NCBI RefSeq assembly: GCF_004027225.2
Contig: NC_044284.2
Location: 39,728,420 to 39,792,419 of the forward strand
Direction of reading: 5' to 3'
Length of the DNA stretch: 64,000 nucleotides
From: Strigops habroptila
Lineage: Eukaryota > Chordata > Aves > Psittaciformes > Psittacidae
Part shown: in pieces, positions 48,680 to 60,672 of the stretch
Position numbering within the stretch: position 1 is the first letter of the stretch
Layout: every line of letters starts with the position of its first letter
Position numbers and translations under genes: made by a program
Notes under the pieces: model-generated
Database searches by the model: none
Seen by the model: the letters and a program-made list of their open reading frames with translations, nothing else
What the model was told of the DNA's origin: nothing

Positions 48680-50510
48680 TTATGAAATAGAATCATAGGC
48701 AGATGAAGTAATGAACTAATGAAATAGCATCATTTAGGTTGGGAGAGACTTCTGGAGGTCATTTAATCCATCTCCCTGCTGAAATTAAAGTAAGAGCAAT
48801 TTAGATAAGTTTGTTCCAGCCCTTAAAAACTTTCTGGGTAACCTGTTTCTTTGTTTGATTACCCTCATAATGATCCCTACCTGCTCCCCTTGAGCGAAGT
48901 GGAATTGACTTTCCAACTTGTCTGTTGCTTCTTGTCCTGTCACTGTGCACCATCCAGAAGAGTCCAATTCTGTCTTTTCTGCACCCTTCCAGTTAGATAA
49001 TTGTAGACAGCAGTACAGATTTCTCTGAGCTTTTTCTTTTGCAGGCTGTGCAAACTCAGTTCTGTCACCCTCACGTTGTACATCATGTGCTTCTGCCACC
49101 TGGCCAGCTCGGTGGCCTCCTCTGCACTTGCTCCGGTGTGTCAGTGTCTGTTGTGTACCAGGGAGCCCAAAACTGGACACAGTACTCGAAATGTGGTCTC
49201 ACAGGTGCTGAATAGAGGGGATGGATTACTTCCCTGGACCTGCTGGCTAGACTCCTGCTAAATAGCCCAGGGTGTGCTTGGCCTCCTTTGCTGTGAGGGT
49301 ACACTGCCATCTCATTTTCAACCTTTTGCCTGCTGGGATCTCCAGGTACTTTTCTGCAAAAGTCACTTTTTATCTGGTTTGTGTCCAACCTGTCTTGTCA
49401 CACAGGGTTATTCTGTTGTGGATACAGGACGTGGCACTTGCTGTTGAACTTCATGAGGCTCCTGTCAATGCATTTCTCCATCCTGTCCAGGTCCCTCTGT
49501 GAAGGAGCCCTGCCTTCCAGAGCTTTGACTGCTTTGCCCAATTTGGTGTCACTGGTAAACTTGCCGAGTATACACCCTGTCCCATCACCCAGGTTATTAA
49601 TAAAGACATCAGATAGTGCTGATTTCAGTGATAATTCCCAAGGGATGTGATTGTAACTGCTTGTTACCAGACTTGGTACTGCCAGTTGCTGTTTTTTCAG
49701 CCCAGCAGTCCAGTCAATTTCCCAAACATCTTACTGCTCACTTCCCCGGTGCCTGTCTCAGCTGTTTGGCTGTAAGAATACTATGGGAGACTTGTTAATG
49801 GCCTGCTGTATTCAGTGCTCTTCCGTTATCTGCTAAGCCAGTTGCCTATTTGCAGTAAGCTATTGTGTTCATCAGGCATCATTTGCCCTTGGTAAATCTA
49901 TGCTAGCTATTCCCTATCATCTTCTTGTCCCTCTTGGACATAGGAATAGCTCCATAATCCTTTCATGGATTTAGGTTAGGCTGGCTGATCTTTAGCGTCC
50001 TGGATCCTCCTCCTTGCTCTTCTTGAAGCTGGGTGTGACATTTGCCTTTTTTCCAGTCATAACGAACCTCCCCCAATCTTATGGCCTTTCAAAAAGTGGT
50101 AGTGTGGTATCTCAGTGGCATGGGCTAGCTCCCTCAGAACTCTCAGATGCAGCCTGTCTCGTACCACCGACTTCTGTGCTTCCAAGCTCAAGATTCCTCT
50201 TTTAGAGGTAATTCTTTACTCCAGCAGACTCTGCTACTAGGCTCAGGTGTCCAGTAGGCTTGAGGACGGACCTTACCAGTGAAAACTGGGGCAAAAGAGG
50301 TATCAAGTATGTCAACATGGTTACCAGATCCCCTGTTCCACTGAGCAAGAGAGGTTGCTTCCTTAGCCTTCCTTTTGCTGCTGATGCAGGGGTCTGTCCT
50401 TGCTGCCCTTCATCCCTTATCAGTTTTAGCTCCAGCTGGATGTTGGTTTCTTCTAATGCCATCCTTGCATGCACAGGCTGTGTCTCTTCCCTGAATCTAC
50501 CTTCTGTGTG
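48680..50510 (-). mobile_element. CR1: Long 5'-truncated CR1 LINE, about 1.8 kb
   Basis: On the minus strand this reads as the C-terminal part of the CR1 reverse-transcriptase ORF and the 3' UTR. The frame at 49,083-49,388 has [20 protein letters not shown] followed by QFWAPWY, a CR1 hallmark. Further downstream VIKQRNRLPRKFL matches the end of the same ORF. The 3' end is near 48,681-48,695 (reverse-complement octamers). In antisense, 'ggcacttgctgttgaacttc' and 'gtccaggtccctctgtgaag' are typical. Stops and frameshifts break the ORF, so the copy is inactive. The 5' limit is approximate. Confidence 0.92.
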
Positions 50511-52935
50511 CTTCTGAAGCAGAGATCAAAACTGTTTCATTTTACCCTTTCATATCTAGAAATGTGTAAATCTTTGAAAATAAATTTTTGAAGTCTTGGT
50601 TAGTAAATTATTCTAACCTGAGCATAAAATGTTTGAATGAAAGGTATCAGTTCCTCGTAAGCAAGCAGTAAGCATTATCAAGCTCTTGTGATAAGGGAGC
50701 AAGTCCTGTCTGAAATGTAGAGTGCAACTTGTACTGTGGTGCCAAGGAGACAAAACAATGAGAAAAAAGAACCACACCTCTTTTTATATATTTATTTATT
50801 TTAATTTCCCCATAACTAAAGTTATTACTCAGGTAGAAATTTACAACTTCAGTGTATGCCCTTCCTCTTTTCGTCCATTGTAGATGAAAAGGAGATGTTG
50901 GTATTTAGCAGCAAGATGGTTGTTTAAATATTTAATGTAATACAGTTTGTACATAAGTTCTTTCAAGTGGAATTAATTTTATGTTTTTCTGTCAGTGCAT
51001 AAATCCATTTTAGAAATCATTGGAATAAACTAAAATTTTGGAAACTGAACCATTTAAAATGAGTAGTAGGAGATCAATTATTACATGCATTCATCCAGCC
51101 CCTCAGGTGTTACGGGTTTTGTGTCTCGCAGTTATTCAAGAAAAACAAGGGAGAGAGTTCTTAAGTTCCAGTCTGTGGAAACAGTTTAGAAGCAAAGTTG
51201 GTTTAAACCTTCTGCATGTGCTTGATGTTGCTTCAGTTTCTTAGCTGGTGTAATTGTTGTGTTTTGTGCTGATGTACTTTTGTTGATTTAGCAGTACCAA
51301 GATGACACCTTGGTTATGGGCTCAGGTGTGTCAGTCACTGGTCTAGCTTTTCTGTCTGAAGAGGTCTCTGGGTATCCGTTTGGACCAGAAACATGTTTTT
51401 TAGCGTGGTCGGGAGTTCTGAGTTGGTTCCCAATGTAGTATAAAGGTATTTGAATGGAGCTACAGTTCTGTGAAAAACAGTACTCAATAATTAGTTAATG
51501 GTAAAATTGCAGTGTGCCCATTTGTCTCTCAAACATGATTTTTCATTTTACATTAGGCTGTTGGCAAACTCTTGAAGAGTGAAGTTCATTACTGCTGATG
51601 GTGGACAACTCCCTGGCTTAATTGCTCAAATTCTTAATATCTTCCATATGATTTCTAAATAAGAAAGAAAAGGTTAAAGGACAGAAAAAATAAAAGTGAA
51701 AGGTATTTTTAAGAAGCAGTAAATTGTTAAAACAGGATTTCAGTCAGTGACTAAATCTGAGAGTGGATCTTGAAGGCCATTTGCTAAGTTGCTGAGTATG
51801 ATTTCCATGTTACTGTTGGGCTTGTTGCTTGTCATCGTATAGTAAGTCAGTGACATGGGTGAGGAATGAAATGAATGTGAATATGAGTGACCATGAGGTC
51901 TTTTCTCAGTACTCGTTATGAAACTCAGGAGTAATCCTTCTAATGTAAGGAGTCAGATTTCAGTAACTTACCATTCATGACCAAAATACTGTTTAGGGAA
52001 GTAGATCCTTTTTTTGTAAATTGGTTTCTATCTTAACTACAAATGCCTCTCCCTGCCCCCTCTGCCTCCAATATTTCATGTAAAAAGTAGTAATATTGAA
52101 ATACAGTCCTTTTTCTATTCAGTGCAATTACTTGTGTAGTGTTAGGGCCTTACCGTAGTGTAATAGTGACACGTTTCCTGGTATTTTTGAATGTTTTGAT
52201 TATAAATTCTGTAGCAGTGTGCACTTTCTAAAATTTCTCTAGTGGAAAACAGTTCAAAGTAATTAAATTTAGATATTTTGACTTCATTACTGCACTTTGC
52301 AGAGATCTAGTCTTGTTATTTACTATGTCAGCATAATAAGATGGTTCTAGTTTGTGCTTCTGTTGTGTACGCAAACTGTTACTGGTTTTTTTCTTTTTTT
52401 TTTTTTCTTTTTTCCTGAAATTAGACCAGATGATTTTGCTGAGATCCACAGATTTGTTCCAATACCTGCATTTGTGTATTGGGCACGCATATTGTATACA
52501 CATATTTGTATTTCTCACAGATATGTTGTAATAAGAAAAGTTTACATGTTATTTTTTTCTTCTTGTTATTAACTCTTCCCTTCCCAAAATTTTAACTTGG
52601 TACAAAGGCTCTGCAATGCCTTTTCAGTTCTTGGGCCTTTGCAGGCAAATCAGTGTGAAAATAAAATGCAAATAATTTTAATCCAGTGCAGTATGTTTGC
52701 ATGTGTATTTTTAGATACAAAATACAAGATCCAGAATTTTAATGTAGAAGTATATGGACAAAGTCAATAACTTGCTAAACTTTTAAAATGAACTTGCAAA
52801 TAATTTGGAGGTTTTGTCTTTGTACTGAGATAAGGTACTGGTATATTTCCCTTTATAAGGAAACTTTTTAAGAGTTTAAATGCTGCAAACTGATACTTTT
52901 TTCCTTGGGAGCCTAATTTTTTTTTTTTCCCCTAG

Positions 52936-53102
52936 ATGTTACTGAGAAACAATACTGGATTATATGATTTAGACTGAGCCATCTGAAACACGTGCAGAAA
53001 AAGGATGCATTTTCTTCTCCGTTCTGTGAAGCCTTTGTTTTATTTTGTTGCACTGCTGTGTACTTTCATTATTTCCTGTTATTTTGAAGAGAACTCTCAC
53101 AA
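52936..53102 (+). other. Candidate exon with a short membrane-type peptide
   Basis: A strong acceptor (a T12 run then CCCCTAG) ends at 52,935. A possible donor CACAA|GTAACT lies at 53,102/53,103. Inside, an ATG at 53,005 opens MHFLLRSVKPLFYFVALLCT and continues FIISCYFEENSHK before a stop at 53,104 if unspliced. The sequence has one basic residue then about 18 hydrophobic residues, like a signal anchor. An earlier ATG at 52,936 opens a 13-codon frame. It could be an alternative 5' exon of the plus-strand gene, or chance. I do not recognise the peptide. Confidence 0.25.
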
Positions 53103-56100
53103 GTAACTTCTTGGTGGCAGTGCTGCATAAGCAGTAACTGTTCCCAGTCCTAGCTGCTTGGTTGTTGTCTGTGGTCTGTGCATTATTGTGCTAACATAGG
53201 TGCTTGTGTAGTCAAGTGTTGAACTGGCTGAAGAAATGGTCTTACCCTCCTTTCTCTAGGTTTAGTTGTCAGTCACTTAAGCGGTCCAGTCCCTTTCAGT
53301 GTGTGACTGCCCAGATACTTGTGCAAACTTAGCTGAGAAGGTGGGAAGAGTTGCAGCTTTTTTAGGCAGTTCTTTTCCACGTCCAACTTCAAGATATTAC
53401 TGGAATATCTGTAGTTTGCAAGTATCAACACTTTCAGCTTGAATTTAAGTGTTTGTGAGCACTGGAGTGCGTAACAGCAGTGGAGAACATTTTGTGTGTG
53501 CCAACAGTTGGTTTTGGAGTAAAACTTGAATTGGAACTCAGATCAGGTGATGCAATGAAGACTAGCCCTTGGAAATATGAGTCCTTCCTGTTCATGTGGA
53601 CAGTTTGTGTTTGCCCGTAGAGGTACATTTATGTCATAAAAAGGTATTTTTATTCCTGTTATACTTGATCCTAATTGTTACTAATTAGTGTTGGCAGTAT
53701 AAATTTCTAAGAAATTGGGAACTGCTGGCTAGAATTCTTCTTGGAGGTAACTGTTAAACAATTTTGAGGAAACAAGGGTAAGGAATGAAAGTGACTAAGG
53801 ACACAGAGAAGTCAGTAAATGATTTTTACATTGTTTTGAATACTAATTGTTGATGTTTATTGCTATAGGGTTGTGTAAAAAGTGTGAGGGGAGAGGGGAA
53901 AGAGTTGGTCAAAATGTCCAAGTAAATACTTTGTCAAGCCCCAGAAGAGTTAATGTGAAGGTGAAAGTTCCCCATTGTTGTTACGACTGCTAATTTGCCT
54001 TTGACCCTTACAGCTTCCCTTTTCTAATTCTTCTCTTTCATCATACTGAGACATCAGAAAGTCAGACTGACCAAAAAGGGGTCAGAGTGAAGTGTAGTTT
54101 AGTATCTACCTTTCAATAGTAACCAGAGAAATCAAAAGGTATAATAATACAAATCCTTGTTCCAGCAGACCCTCCCAGTTTCTCTTCCTGGCCTCTGTGA
54201 TTCTGCTCTTTGTTCTTTCTAGTAGTAAGTGAGTGACTGGGATATGTCTACTGTAGCATGACTACTGTGGGGTATGGAAAAGCAGTTGTGTTATTTGTTA
54301 CGTTTTCCAGAAAATTCACGTGGGGTGCCATAATAAGATTACCCTCTTACACTGTGCAGATGTAAGAGCAATTTGTATGAGCAATTCTTCAAAAGGATTC
54401 GCGTTAGAAATAAAAATTGAAAGGGTTATTGACAGGACTACTTTACTTTGCACCAGTGGGACTGCTAACCCATGTATACTAAACATACATAGGGAAGGGC
54501 AGATATTCCCCCACAAATAACATTCAGAGGAAATACCACCCAAACTTTAAGCTAAAGATAAGTTTACATGCCGAATGTTAAATGTTAATGTTAAAAGATT
54601 CTTGGCCTGTTTGTGGCTGTCACACAGGTATGAAAATCTTGGGGTAAACTCTGAAAAAGCTACAGATGTATTGAGCACCCCATTATGCTTACAACTTACT
54701 TCTGGCTCTCTCAGCAGTACTGCAGCAGGAGACTGTAAATATTGTTAATCGAATGATGACACTATTGCTAATTAGATGACACTAATGCAGCTAGTGTCAT
54801 CTGTTTTCCTGGGGCTTCTGAACAGCCATCGTCTGATTTTGCACAGTTAGGGCTTGTGTGCTTTGTTGGGCTTATTGAAGACAGGTTTTGACCTGGATGT
54901 TTCGTGAAATGCTGGTGCTCTTCTAGATTGCACTCTGTGTTTGAATTCATTGTATTGTAAATGGTTTACTTATATCCATGGTTTTGCTGCCAGTGGTGCC
55001 AACGTTACCCATTCTAGCACTTTGGCTCTGAGGTTGTCCCACCTTTGTTAATTGCAGTCTCTCAACTGTGTGTTTGTCATTTTGGTAGCTTGGACTGCGT
55101 TTAGGGTGTTTAGGGACTTTATAATTCAACACTCTCCCTTAGTGGATACCAAGATAATATGCTGAAAATACTGTTGTGAAAAGGGTGTGCTTATATAGTG
55201 ACTGATTAGAACATGCATGACCTTTCACACTTCACATTTTTGTGAATTTTATATTTTTAGAATAGCAGCTGTTAGCTTCCTCCCTTTGTTTCAGAAGTAA
55301 AAATATTTTGTGGAAGTATTTAGTATGTAAATACTGATAGTAAGCTTTCATATCTGCATTTAATACAGCATGCTTGTATTTGGGAAGCTGTCTTAAACTC
55401 TTAACTTTGAGAGAGAGGCTAAGATTAAAAAAAGAAAGGAAAAAAGGCATAGAATTGCAGGTACCGCTTTTTGGCTGTTTTATGCAAGCAGGTGAATTTG
55501 ATAATTATCAAATTAGAAATATGATATAACACTTAAAATTCAAGCTACTCTGGATAGCCTGTCTGAACAGACAAATACTGGTTTTCATTGTGGTTGGATG
55601 AGAAAATTGAATCAAGGAATGAATGTTCTAGCTTTTTGCAAGAATTTTGCAGTTATGCTTGGTGATGACATAAGCAACTCTTGTATTATTTTAGATACCT
55701 TTTCCCCAGTAAGAGCATGTTGTTTGTTTGTGGGGTTTTTTTGTTTTTTTTAATGGACTGCTCTCGATTAGCCTGAGGCTTGCATCAAAAATACCCAATA
55801 AAAGGAATTCAATTTAATAAATAAGGTGCAGAAGATCTAGATAATGGTGATCTAGGCAAAAGGTTAAGTTTATTAAAAAAAAGCTGTTTTTCTTTGAGGC
55901 CAGTGATGATTTCACTATAAGAAGGGTCTAAAAAGTCTTTTTGTCATGATTTCTTAACATAGAATTTGTCCTTTAAAACAATTCTACTAAAAAGATTTTA
56001 TTACTAGAAGAGGCAAAAACAAATCAGAAACTTCCTTTGGCAACCTCAGATTAATTTATCTATTGAAAAACTTTCTTTCTTGTAATCATTGCTAAAAGCT

Positions 56101-57720
56101 GGCTTTTTAAGAAGCTTTTCTTTATACATTGAAATGTACTTGTTAGCAGTTTCAAGGAAGTGAATATAAATGTATTAAGTGTATGAGGTATGTAGAAGTA
56201 TTTATTTTTAACAAGAAGCTTGGTATTGTTTCATATTATAAAGGAAACATTTTTCTTCCATATTAAGTATTGGGTGCACTTGAAATTGCACATTTTTGAT
56301 ACAAAACCAGTAGAAGTCTCGATTGCTGCCAAAGCAAAACTCATAGTCCTTGCGATTTTGGAAAATCTGAAACTGAATCATAAAAAAAAGTTTGGAGTGG
56401 TTATTAATTAACAACTCACAATTGCCTTTGACAGCTGCTAGAATGAAAAATGAAATTAAGAGAAATATCTAAAGAAAATGAGATTAGAAGAGAGCATGAA
56501 AAAGTGTCCATGCCGCAGTGCAGTGCTGGACTGACTACAGTTTGAGAGTTTTTGAGAAATAGCAATCTCAATGTGTGTGGTTGGTAGTATAATGGTAGCT
56601 TCTGTGGTTAAGAATGAAACATGTAATTTCAAGTTAAATCTGCAAAACCTAATATTCTGAAAAATGCATGTTGCAAATCTCGAGATAACAGTTGTCATAA
56701 CTTTAAATTCTGGCTTTGAGGAGCAAGGATTTTACTAACTCTGCAGGTAGTCAGTGCCAGGCAAGGAATCAAAATTTCTTGTGTGTTTCACTCATGTCGG
56801 AAGTGACGCTTTGTAAGGCACTTGTTTGGCAGGGGGGAAGATTGGCACTCAGGATCACTACAGCATTGTATCATACTGCTTTTCCATATGGTCTCTTTTG
56901 CTTTACACCATGTAATTCTCACTGGAAATAATAGCTTGTGGAGAAAATATCTGGTTGAAATATTTAATATTTTTAATGGAGAGAGGTAGTTCCATTGGCT
57001 AAATTAGACTAACACTGTTATTTTTACTATTAAGGAATAAACTAATCTAAAACAATTATGTTAGCAGTAGCAGTTATGCTACTGCTTTCCCCTGGAATAT
57101 AGGTCATTACATTTTTGAGCGAGTGGCCATACAGTTCAGTAAATCAGCTGGTGTTTGGTTTCAATTTGAATGCTGTCTGGAAGCATCATGTAGCAATGAG
57201 AAAAAAACCCGAAGGAAACCCAAGTTTGTGAAACTGCAGCTATGAAAAATTGTATACTCTTCGTTGCTACTTCATATTTTCCAAAGTTAAAAATTAATTA
57301 CTGGCTCAAGAATCTGAAGTGTTAGTTGATGATAGGGAAATTGTGACAGTATAGTACAGTTGCTTTATTTACATTGTGTTATCCTTGAGGCAGGATGAGC
57401 TACTGTGCTTAAGCTTATTTTTAATTTTTAACTCTATTTTGTCTGGGTTGTAGCTTGTCCTCCATGACTCTCATTTGCTGAAGCTGTACCTGATATTCTT
57501 TCACTTATCTGGGCTGATATTTCATCAGGTGTTCATGGTACTTCTTCAACCCAATATGTAAATTTTAGGGGTTCAGTTCAGTGAGTTTGTTTTGGTTTTA
57601 AATTTGCTTTTCATCTTCCTTCATGCCTTTGACTTGCAGTGATGATCTCTGCTGAAGAGGAAAGATGGTGCTTCTCTGGCTGTAAATGTCAGCCACTTCC
57701 TTGCCTGAGTAATGCTCCAA

Positions 57721-57749
57721 TTAAGTACCAACCAGTTAAGTACCAACCA
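57721..57749 (+). repeat. 14-bp tandem duplication
   Basis: 'ttaagtaccaacca' occurs twice with one base between copies. It is minor slippage. Confidence 0.85.
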
Positions 57750-58861
57750 TTCTTCTAGAAGGGTTCTTCATTCTGATGATCTTAAAGTTAAGATAAACAA
57801 ACCCAGTATTTTTCCCTGAGTTATTCAAACTATGAATCTTTGTAATATTCAAGTGGTTCAGTGGTTTATGTGTAATCCAGAGATTCAAGTCAGGAAGGCT
57901 GTATCTCTCCTTTATAATAAATGTCTCTGTATTCATAATGCGATGCGTTTAAAAAGTGCTGATGAGAATTTATTTGGGAAGATGTGGATATAGTATGTTT
58001 TTGAAGGAAAGCAGACATTTTCTTGTTTCTGTAGTTCTCTTTTGATTCTGTTTTCCTTAAATTGTTATTCCTTCGTTATAAGATTGACGTGTAAAAACAG
58101 CCTGCAAAACCTCTGTATCTAGGCACCCAGTACAACAATTAAAAACAGTTTGCCGTCATGAACAGACTAATTATTTGCTGTTGCCTACATAGTAGAGGTT
58201 TGCTTTCACAGAGACAGTATTGCCAAAATAAACTATGTGGTTGCTTTCTAGTTATGTGTGTGTGGAGCAGTGGTGTTTGGTTTTTTGTTGGTTTGTTTTG
58301 AGGTTGATGTTTGTTTGTTGGAAAGACTTTTGTTCATAGCATTGCTTTCCTGGAAATCAGAAGAATTTTTATATACATATATGTACATGTATTTTAAAAT
58401 ACAGTGCAGCAGCAGTCGTTTCTCTGTATTAGGTTGATTTTAATCTTGGGAAACAGAAAGCCGAGTAAATGCTTGGTTATTTTTTGTTTTTCCTGTATGT
58501 GCTGTACGTAGTCTCACTGCCAGAGATAAGACACTAGGAAACAATTTGTGGCTAATAAAAGAGTAGTTAGTGTGAATGTAGAGGCTTAGCTTCTTATATA
58601 AAGATTACATTAAGAGAAATTGAGTTAAGGATAAAATTATAGTGCTGCTGTTGTCAATAAGATTTAAACAAGTTGATTTTATGACATCTAGGATTTTCTT
58701 CTGCACTCAATCAATAGAGAAAAGGATTTTAAGAAAGAGCTGTATTGCGTCAACATACTATATAATAAGGAATTTTGTGTGGTTGTATAGTCTTTCAGTG
58801 ACAAAGCATTGAAAAGGTGAAGCTGTATGTGTTTGAAGCATTTGTTAGCTTTCTGGGGAAG

Positions 58862-58949
58862 GTATGCCTCATTATTGTTAACAAGCCCGTAAGCGTGAGA
58901 GCTTTGTATGCCTCATTAAAGTTAGCAAGCTCATGGGGTGAGAGCTATA
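58862..58949 (+). repeat. 44-bp imperfect tandem duplication
   Basis: Two head-to-tail copies share 'gtatgcctcatta', 'gtta-caagc' and 'gtgagagct' with about nine differences, so the duplication is old. Confidence 0.85.
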
Positions 58950-60651
58950 GTAATGCATAGTTTTGACACATTTCTTAAAAGTAAGATGCTGTGGTCGAGA
59001 CACTCAGTTATATGTGTGTGTTTGTAACTGTCAGTGTGTGTCCAATTGCCTGTTCCCTCCGCGGCAAGTTAGAATTTAACTACATGGCTTCAGTAAACTG
59101 GAAATCTGAGTTGCCTAGAGTCCGTGATTTCAAGTTCACTTAGCTTAATGCTCTTTTTGCTGTCATGCATTGTATTGTGTAGCTGAAAAAGAATTGACCA
59201 TGCTTTTCAGTGTATGTTTGTACCTCAGACATTTGTTAGCAGAAGATGAACCTCTGCATAGCTTCCTCCTCAGAAAGGCCTCAGAGATTCTCTTGAGGAA
59301 CCTTAGTTCTGAAAATAGGTAGGACTTACTTCCCAGTATCTTATTTGGGATTTGAGATCATCAGGGAAACTATATGGCTTTGAAAGCCTGTCTTTCATAC
59401 AAGACCTGATTTTGTTTGATAAAAGAAACTATGAATTAGCCTGCTCTCAATTGCCTCCTTGAAAGAAGGCAAAAAGCTTCTTTTTAAAATAAGTTTCGTG
59501 CTGCTTACTGAAAATAGATAGATCAACCTTTTGCTTGCTTGCTTGTTGTCTTTTCATTGCTTTACATTTTATACATTTTTTTTGTTTTATTTTGTTCGTT
59601 GTTTTTTTTGTTGTTGTTGGCTATAATGCTGTAACAAATGAATATCTCCTCCTCCCACCCTCCCCAATAGTGAACTTGAGCTGTAACTTTAAAATATTTG
59701 TTGATCAGAGACTGAAAGTAAACCCCCAAAATGTCTGGTAACTGCTTAATTGGTATTTATTTTTGGGGACCAGCTTGATGAGGCAGTTTTTGAATCAGGT
59801 CTGCAGTGCAGCTCCCTTTTGGAAAGTCAGTAACTCTACCTTGATTCTTATTCTCCTGTGATAGTGACTGTGTGTTGCCACCAGTGCCCTGTCCTGAACT
59901 GCTCTGCCCAGAAATCCCATGGCACTACTTAGATATTTGTCTGTCTTTATGTGAGGTGTTTTTGCAAGTCTGGATTCAATATGAAATACATGCAAGTGTT
60001 AGGGAGGAAAGGAATTATAAGCATTTCTGTCCTGTGTCCCTTACTCTGATTCAGTGCCGAATCTGTCTGGGTCTTCCAGGATTGCTGTTCTTCAGCTTCT
60101 CTTGCTTAACAGCCACTTAGGCTATTTAATGACAGGAGTTCCAGTGAACCTGGGATGCCTTTCTGGCATGAAGTGGGGAAGCTGCTAGGTTTGGGCTTCT
60201 TACAGGTTAGTACTATGCAGATGTGAAGCAAGTTCCAGTCTTCGGCCCCAGAACACCTATGTTCCAGGTAGTATGGCTTGGTTAGCTGTTATCCAGGACT
60301 TTGTATAAGCAAAACTCTGAAAATCAGAAGTACAGCAGAGAGATTAAGTGCCTTGACCAAAACTACACAATAAAGCTCACAGGGAAAAACAACAACTTTT
60401 CTTCAGTCATTGTAGTATCCCTACAGCTTAAGATATTTTTCTGAACCAAGATCCACCCACCACCCCCTTTTAAAACTAGGTGTGATTAATTACTTTGTAT
60501 TTCCAAAAGCCTTTGGTCTGAAAAATGTGTTTGTCAGAAAGCCTTTATTAAAATTGTTACTCTGAAAAATTTTAATCCTTTAATCATACCAGGTTTTATT
60601 TAGCTGAGTGTAGAAAAATTTCCTCCTGTGTATTTGTTGCTGGGTTTCTGA

Positions 60652-60672
60652 TTTTTTTTTTTTTTTTTTTTT
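60652..60672 (+). repeat. poly(T) run, 21 nt
   Basis: This is an uninterrupted run of 21 T. No retroelement body is recognisable on the minus strand next to it. Confidence 0.9.

Noticed and set aside
48785..49650. Several open frames between 48.8 and 49.65 kb on both strands
   Set aside because: They are pieces of a dead CR1 reverse-transcriptase ORF and its antisense shadows, covered by the CR1 entry.
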